A stretch of 21,168 nt of DNA from the IMG/VR virus record IMGVR_UViG_3300020009_000079, positions 1 through 21,168 of that record; one strand, 5' to 3'. Position numbers and translations under genes: made by a program. Shown here piece after piece: positions 19,675-21,168 of this stretch. The DNA comes from a virus. Below the pieces are notes generated by a model that worked only from the letters and a program-made list of their open reading frames with translations, was not told the origin of the DNA and made no database searches. How positions within the stretch are numbered: position 1 is the first letter of the stretch; each line of letters starts with the position of its first letter.

Positions 19675-20226
19675 ATGAACGCAACAAGCATAGCTCCCCC
19701 TAGCTCATGGCCTAACAAGTGGCCTAACTCCAACTCATCGTACATCAACGAAGTGCAGGCGATACACATTCCCCCAGGCACCCGGTTCGGAAAATTAACA
19801 GTCATCAAACGCGGAGAGAACATCGGAAAGAATCGCAGTTGTCTAGTCGAGTGCGACTGCGGCACATTCAAGACAATTCAAGCTCGTTACCTGCGCATCG
19901 GCAAGATCACGTCATGCGGGTGCGAGAAGAAGAAGCCACCTAACAGCGGCATCAAGACCAGTCACCCACTCTATCAAATCTGGAAGAACATGCACAACAA
20001 GTGCACCAACCGCAAGCATCAAAACTATCCCTCATGTGGCGGTGTTGGCGTTCGCGTGTGCGAGCGTTGGCATGACTTCGCGCTCTTCATCGAAGACATG
20101 GGAGAGCGCCCGCCGAAGACGCAACTCGTGCGTATGAATCCGATGAAGGATTTCACGCCAGAGAATACACAATGGCTCACGCCAATGAAGAAACGGGCGG
20201 CACACCTTGCATCCATTGCCTGCTAA
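19675..20226 (+). CDS. Zinc-finger/HNH-like phage protein, possibly inactive
   Basis: 183 aa from ATG 19675, after leader ACACAACAGAAAGATAGA. The N-terminal domain has RFGKLTVIKRGEN, CDCGTFKTIQ and SCGCEK, with Cys at 60, 62, 81 and 83, a probable zinc site. The C-terminal part (97-170) has LYQIWKNMHNKCTNRKH, YPSCGGVGVRVCERWHDF and NTQWLTPM, typical of a common phage homing-endonuclease-like family. Where family members usually read LDRIDN-x-G, this protein has LVRMNPMKDF, so key residues may be missing. It may bind DNA without cutting. Its stop overlaps the following helicase frame. Confidence 0.8.
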   Translation: MNATSIAPPSSWPNKWPNSNSSYINEVQAIHIPPGTRFGKLTVIKRGENIGKNRSCLVECDCGTFKTIQARYLRIGKITSCGCEKKKPPNSGIKTSHPLYQIWKNMHNKCTNRKHQNYPSCGGVGVRVCERWHDFALFIEDMGERPPKTQLVRMNPMKDFTPENTQWLTPMKKRAAHLASIAC

Positions 20227-21168
20227 TTTCAAGTACAAGACGCCGCCGAGAGGCAAGCAACGCGATGTGATCGAATCATCGTGGGATAGGCCCATGCTCG
20301 CGTTTCTTGCTCGACCGGGAACAGGAAAAACGAAGATCGGCCTCGATACTGCGGCAATGAATTTTCTTGTTGGTCGCATCGACGCACTCGTTGTCATCTG
20401 CCCCGACGGTGTCGACCGGCAGTGGATAGAAGAAGGCGTGCCGAAGCATTGCGCAGTGCCTACGGTGTGCTGCAACTATTATTCGAAGATGGGCAAACAA
20501 GCCTATGCACAGCTTGAACGGCTCGTGACGGCAACACCGTCAGGTGATGTGCTGTTCATCCTCACAATGAGCTTCGATGCATTGCAGACAGTGAGAGGCA
20601 AGAAGATCATTGCGCTGCTTCAGACAGTGAAGCGCTACATGCTCGATCTCGATGAGAGCCATCGCGTGAGCAATCCGAAGAGCGCAGTCTACAAAGCTGT
20701 AAAGCCGGTGATGCGCATGGCCCGCGTGAAGCGCATCGGCACGGGCACGCTCTTGCGTCAGAATCCGTTCTCTGCATGGGGGCAATTCGAACTGATGGCA
20801 GATGCGTGTCTAGGCTTCGCATCGCTCGCATCATTCAAGTCGACATACGCACAGATGCTCTCGCCGAATAATCCGCTTGTGCAGCACATCACTGATGGCC
20901 TGAGGGAAAAGAAGCGCCTGCGCTATGACAGGAACGGCAACCCGATCTATCCTGCGATTATTGCGAAGGACGATTTCGACCGGCCAATCTATCGCAACCT
21001 TGGCGACTTGCGCAAGCGTCTTGAACGTCACGCAATCTTTCTCTCACTGGCAGACGTGAGCGGCACAGAGCCCGTCGTCAACGAAGACCCGCGTTACGTG
21101 GAACTAACACAGGAGCAACGCACAGTCTACGCGGACCTAATCAAGTGGGGCGTGACGCAGGCCCCAGG
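20216..21168 (+). CDS. SNF2/DEAD-type helicase, N-terminal part (runs off window)
   Basis: At least 317 residues, open at the right edge. Start assumed at TTG 20216, overlapping the previous stop by 11 bases; there is no good ATG before 20294. Motifs: LARPGTGKTK (Walker A, about 31-40), VVICPDGVDRQW (motif Ia, about 59-70), DLDESHRVSN (motif II, DESH at 146-149) and TGTLLRQNP (motif III, about 176-184). This is a superfamily 2 helicase of SNF2 type. In phages these are thought to remodel or restart replication. The C-terminal helicase domain is outside the window, so completeness cannot be judged. Confidence 0.9.
   Translation, partial: MPANFKYKTPPRGKQRDVIESSWDRPMLAFLARPGTGKTKIGLDTAAMNFLVGRIDALVVICPDGVDRQWIEEGVPKHCAVPTVCCNYYSKMGKQAYAQLERLVTATPSGDVLFILTMSFDALQTVRGKKIIALLQTVKRYMLDLDESHRVSNPKSAVYKAVKPVMRMARVKRIGTGTLLRQNPFSAWGQFELMADACLGFASLASFKSTYAQMLSPNNPLVQHITDGLREKKRLRYDRNGNPIYPAIIAKDDFDRPIYRNLGDLRKRLERHAIFLSLADVSGTEPVVNEDPRYVELTQEQRTVYADLIKWGVTQAP

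Noticed and set aside
1-21168. tRNA or rRNA genes
   Set aside because: No cloverleaf-like pattern with GTTCAA-type T-arm or rRNA motif was noticed while reading; a tRNAscan-SE run would settle this.

Overview
The window looks like part of a tailed double-stranded DNA bacteriophage (or prophage) genome from a betaproteobacterial, probably Burkholderiales, setting. Supporting this are recognisable terminase small and large subunits, a DUF4055-type portal, a Mu gpF/SPP1 gp7-type head protein, a primase plus SF3 helicase pair, many very short back-to-back genes, GC-rich codon use, and a small protein resembling DUF3567, a family I know mainly from Burkholderiales. No integrase, immunity repressor, lysis gene, tail gene, tRNA or rRNA gene was seen, so lifestyle cannot be decided from this window.

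Layout. (1) Positions 1-508, minus strand: a small CxxC protein and the N-terminus of a probable scaffold, cut by the window edge. (2) Positions 627-10632, plus strand: about 30 small genes, mostly 56-185 aa, almost all unknown. They include two paralogous HNH/AP2 endonucleases, several Cys-pair (zinc-finger-like) proteins and a SprT-like putative metalloprotein. They are read from a family of 16 near-identical promoters. (3) Positions 10629-19228, minus strand: primase, SF3 helicase, a small gene, TerS, TerL, a small gene, portal, MuF head protein, a membrane peptide and two small basic proteins, tightly packed with 1-23 nt overlaps or very short gaps and mostly AGGAG-type ribosome sites. (4) Positions 19400-21168, plus strand: a DUF3567-like protein, a divergent HNH-like protein and a SNF2/DEAD-type helicase that runs off the window. 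A divergent promoter region at 19229-19399 separates (3) from (4).

The most striking feature is the promoter array in block 2. Twelve of the 16 promoters carry an inverted repeat, consensus CCGTTA-N5/6-TAACGG, fixed just upstream of a TATAAT/TATACT -10 box. The -10 is followed by a conserved leader (CACCAACAGAAAG or CTTCAGCAAC...CAGAAAG) that ends a few bases before the start codon. Two of the four promoters without the repeat have an intrinsic terminator in the same place. This looks like a regulon of many small early or accessory genes under one dimeric DNA-binding regulator; the regulator itself is not identified here. The whole plus-strand block sits between the head genes (MuF on one side, probable scaffold on the other), so it appears to interrupt the minus-strand late module.

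Working model (inference): primase and SF3 helicase start DNA replication; a 29-bp imperfect palindrome just downstream of the helicase gene could be an origin or a structured transcript element; TerS, TerL, portal and MuF package DNA; and the promoter array expresses host-takeover or accessory proteins in concert.
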